A stretch of 7,820 nt of DNA, from positions 1 through 7,820 of the forward strand of contig JAEYZK010000348.1 of the NCBI GenBank assembly GCA_023428085.1, in the 5' to 3' direction. Below are positions 7,401 through 7,820 of this stretch, piece after piece. This stretch comes from Pseudomonadota bacterium. GTDB lineage: Bacteria; Myxococcota; Myxococcia; Myxococcales; Anaeromyxobacteraceae. The position numbers and the translations under genes were made by a program. The notes beneath the pieces are model-generated. The model was not told the DNA's origin, ran no database searches, and saw only the letters and a program-made list of their open reading frames with translations. Each line of letters opens with the position of its first letter. Position 1 is the stretch's first letter.

Positions 7401-7820
7401 TCCTTGCGCGCCGCCGGGGCGGGCGCGACGTCCGCGAGCCGGGAGAGCGTCGCCGCCAGCTCCCGGGGAGCGCCGAGCCGCCGGTACACGCGCGCCAGCG
7501 CCCCGAGCACCTCGGGCGACGGCGCCGCCGCGGCCACCTCCTCGTACCACCGCGCGGCCTCGTCGAGCCGTCCCAGCCGCTCGGCGTGGATCACCGCCAG
7601 CCGGCGCCGCAGCTCGAGCGCCACGGTCCGCGGCAGGGGCGAGGCGAGCGCGGCCTGGAACGCCTGGGCGAGCTCCTCCCACGCGCCCGTCGCCGCCGCG
7701 AGCCGCTCCAGATCCGCGCGCGCGCCCGGCGCGTCGCCGAACACCTGGGTCAGGGAGGGCGTCTTGGGAGGGGCCGCCTTGGGCGCCCCGGTCTCGATGT
7801 CGAAGGGGTTGGAGGCGTGC
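677..7820 (-). CDS. gltI: GltI/AgmK-like giant TPR protein, 5' end outside window
   Basis: The frame is open from the window edge (first full codon 7819-7817) to TGA at 679-677, giving 2380 visible residues. Residues 1-25 are a Pro/Ala/Lys-rich segment beginning HASNPFDIETGAPK, either an N-terminal tail or a linker. From about residue 37 to 2108 the protein is TPR solenoid: about 28 modules spaced 71-76 residues, with recurring LERLY, RWPDLA and AVEAYRTVL type motifs and DP turns. Residues 2112-2380 are a separate globular domain resembling an inactive M48 peptidase and ending at LSCVVPG. No hydrophobic membrane segment is visible; an N-terminal signal cannot be judged. In M. xanthus the giant TPR protein GltI (AgmK) is encoded just before GltJ (AgmX) and belongs to the Agl-Glt gliding machinery, as here. 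A GTG at 7744 lies in frame, but no Shine-Dalgarno precedes it and the frame continues upstream, so it is probably not the start. The gene is certain; the motility assignment rests on architecture and neighbour. Confidence 0.85.
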   Translation of the reverse strand, partial: HASNPFDIETGAPKAAPPKTPSLTQVFGDAPGARADLERLAAATGAWEELAQAFQAALASPLPRTVALELRRRLAVIHAERLGRLDEAARWYEEVAAAAPSPEVLGALARVYRRLGAPRELAATLSRLADVAPAPAARKELLLEVAKIMAEQLADRDGAVASYRKILAVDPEDPQALRLLGKLLGAAERWDELADVLGREVSVADGQPNLVAEAAELRYRLGRIRHQRLADPEGALVLYREVLSKVPRHPAALAALEDLARSAGPAAVEAALILEPLYEGEGEHARLVETLEARAANETDPTRRAALLRRVAETHAGPLRNPDMAFQAAGRALAADPDATESLDLAVKLGEVAALPDELTALLAENADRAHDPMARAEYQRRIARLARRDPAQAALAWQRLLDVLPEDREALVGLIDALKGGADPEAHAQALRRALALEEEPGARAYLLRELAAVLDERLADPAGAIEAARELVEIVPEDRDALVRLDRLCLRSERWVDLADVLAREIRLADDAGDAGALPTLRFRLAELKETRLLDREGALALYEQVLEGRADHPEAIARLEAMLQKDPTNARAARALELAYGSSGDPVRQAGVLELRAGERPDPRERKALYIQLAELREQRLGDPEMAFLALCKAYREDPADAELRARLDALAVSSGHEEELAGVLEDELERLPPLDTAQVALRLGALYEEKLAEPGKAAGFLRRAMALDADVAPAALPALERLYQKLEAWPELADVLAARAATAPPPEKVQLLFRLGQLSEDRLDAPDRAAEAYEGAVATDPRHVPSLRALELLYERAGRKDDLFRNLSAQRTASADPAARERVLAKMGALAADLGRLDEAVVLWKELLSVRARHEGALAALEELYERLERWQDLAQHLRLRISATVDRREIARLNDKLGSVLGSRLGDASQAIQSYKAVLDSDPRNRRALEALRDIYATQGDQDGLTSTYRRLVPLQEDAAGVKRVRLELAEALLRGGQKREAVEQAKLAMDLEPHQAEELVRIEEVFRQGGAAAEGVRAAEARAALLAAAGGPAEAVPAWLAVADLWRAQRRLDAAGAALAKVLELEPGNRDAYEALKKVHAEAGDWRAYCAACETFAPQLVDPAEKLALLKEVAGVHEKRLGQKEMSFLSWCRALAVAPADPEVLAACERLAAETQAWDELAAVLEEVAEGTRGSVKAKVLVQLGRLRDERLEEAEEAETAFRRALEAEPGSPDALEALAGLFQRRGRTRELVIALEQKLEASATLDEKKAALLELARRYDADLGDVDEAIGALRRLLELDGADPDALEGLSTLYRREQRWPDLAGVLARARDLAPTEDARIGWQLQIAGLLESEMADDEGAVEAYRTVLGLDDQNVGALAGLERLYTKLDRFAELNRVYERQIALAQEPREKIRVLARSAGIHEEKLHDLHAAIERNEAILSLDGGNVAAIKGLERLYRAEAMWDRLISVMQHHVGLVQDRREQVALEVAIGEVFWKEMARVDRAEAIFNHALQLDPDSRQAVSALGRLYERSGNWNLALDMLRREARIAGGAADAVELHVRMGAIFEDMLLDPASAKEAYGRALQADPGHLAAIRALKAIAEREKDRDRYLELLVDEARYTSDLAEKTERYTEAARIYQEEKDDRDTAARYYEEALKHGAGYLPAARPLSDIYVAQTRWPDAERVLDAIVEALSGGGDAKELCRQSYRLGYVAEKLGKKDKALPAYRRSYELDATYLPALEGLGNLLVREGQWEEALRIFTTILIHHRDSLTDMEVVEVHWQIGEVAEKLGQADRAQNAFKKALEIDANHEPSRRSLVRILEAAGDWEGAVEHRQRLLPLIEGQAKFENLVAIGEACRDRLQDPYQAIDAFLGASRIDPTSLPVTEALLGLYRETRQGQKAADVLGQIVARPEVQADPARAAKLHLSLAQILRDEVKDENAALLELDRALDKNWRLVQAFAFIEETLSKQQRWPELEQAYVKMIQRLPKSPDAAQARISLWKTLGDLHRNVLRNEDGARTAYQVVSRADPEDAVAVETYADLAARKPGEEAEAIGAYRQLVKLGAKPAKAAQALVKLYASQRAYDRAYSAAQVLVNLLGAQQGEEVQVVGRLRKFARDQAGHAMDDALWALARHERVSGPLAEIMTLLAVHARPMFVQKEKDLGVNPKKDELDVESSSLFFVNMFKYVQRTLGLRGLRLFRKAEVPVGLQFVPTAPPGFLAAEEMFEARPKKEIWFAIGKAMVFARPELTMSRLMPHDQLDMVFQAACSVGTSKFVVTADPHLVEKLKRELERTLPENVRRNTLKLLARAYCEVQQPGDVRSYLDGAELTSNRIGTLLAGDLEVARQAVLAERAQVSKLREETRIRDLCVFCVSEEYATLRERLGLSCVVPG
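1535..7711 (-). repeat. Array of ~28 bipartite TPR modules, ~72 residues (~216 bp) each
   Basis: This is a protein-level repeat inside the gltI-like gene. Counted from the first full codon, modules begin near residues 37, 108, 180, 274, 343, 412, 487, 579, 651, 723, 794, 865, 937, 1008, 1082, 1154, 1225, 1297, 1369, 1441, 1513, 1585, 1657, 1731, 1805, 1876, 1951 and 2027. The pattern is LxxLY, a Trp at +10 in half of the modules, a DLAxVL helix, a LAxLxExxL helix, then DxxxAxxxYxxxLxxDP leading into the next module. Each module contains two helix-turn-helix units of about 38 and 34 residues. The copies have diverged strongly in sequence, so this is an old expansion rather than a recent DNA tandem repeat. 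Confidence 0.9.

Noticed and set aside
606..7682. A second, 2358-codon open frame on the same strand, overlapping the TPR gene almost completely
   Set aside because: Its translation is almost only Arg, Gly, Ala and Pro, without any domain pattern. In very GC-rich genes with G/C third positions, stop codons are rare in shifted frames, so such long shadows are expected. The TPR frame has clear, spaced motifs throughout.
7742..7744. GTG as the start codon of the giant TPR gene
   Set aside because: The frame stays open for 25 further codons to the window edge and the preceding bases (CCCTCCCTGACCCAG) contain no Shine-Dalgarno, so the coding region was extended to 7820 as partial.

Overview
The window is very GC-rich, with codon third positions almost all G or C. 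It reads as chromosomal DNA of a deltaproteobacterium (Myxococcota). The composition and protein style suggest an Anaeromyxobacter-like organism, but nothing in the window fixes the genus. Both genes lie on the minus strand and both run off an edge, so transcription goes from right (7820) to left (1).

Positions 7820-677 hold one huge open frame of 2380 visible residues whose N-terminus lies outside the window. It is an alpha-solenoid built from about 28 copies of a ~72-residue module, each containing two TPR-like helical hairpins, and it ends in a ~270-residue non-TPR domain. Positions 676-586 are a 91-bp spacer with two short hairpins, a weak Shine-Dalgarno and a marginal sigma70-like promoter. 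Positions 585-1 hold the first 195 residues of a second gene: an N-terminal CxxC/CxxC zinc ribbon, an acidic Ala/Pro-rich linker and a GYF_2 domain.

A giant TPR protein followed directly by a zinc-ribbon/GYF protein is the arrangement of gltI (agmK) and gltJ (agmX) in the G2 cluster of the Myxococcus xanthus Agl-Glt gliding machinery. I therefore interpret the window as a gltI-gltJ segment of a focal-adhesion motility locus. In M. xanthus, GltJ is the inner-membrane component whose cytosolic N-terminus senses MglA-GTP. GltI is usually placed on the cytoplasmic side as a scaffold.

The most interesting points are: (1) the C-terminal domain of the TPR protein looks like an M48-type metallopeptidase fold that has lost its HExxH residues; (2) this domain carries a PPGF tetrapeptide, the classical GYF-domain ligand pattern, while the next gene encodes a GYF domain; (3) the 72-residue repeat is strikingly regular; (4) a short amphipathic motif sits in the GltJ linker. 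No RNA genes, mobile elements or CRISPR arrays were seen, and no stretch above 300 bases lacks a gene.
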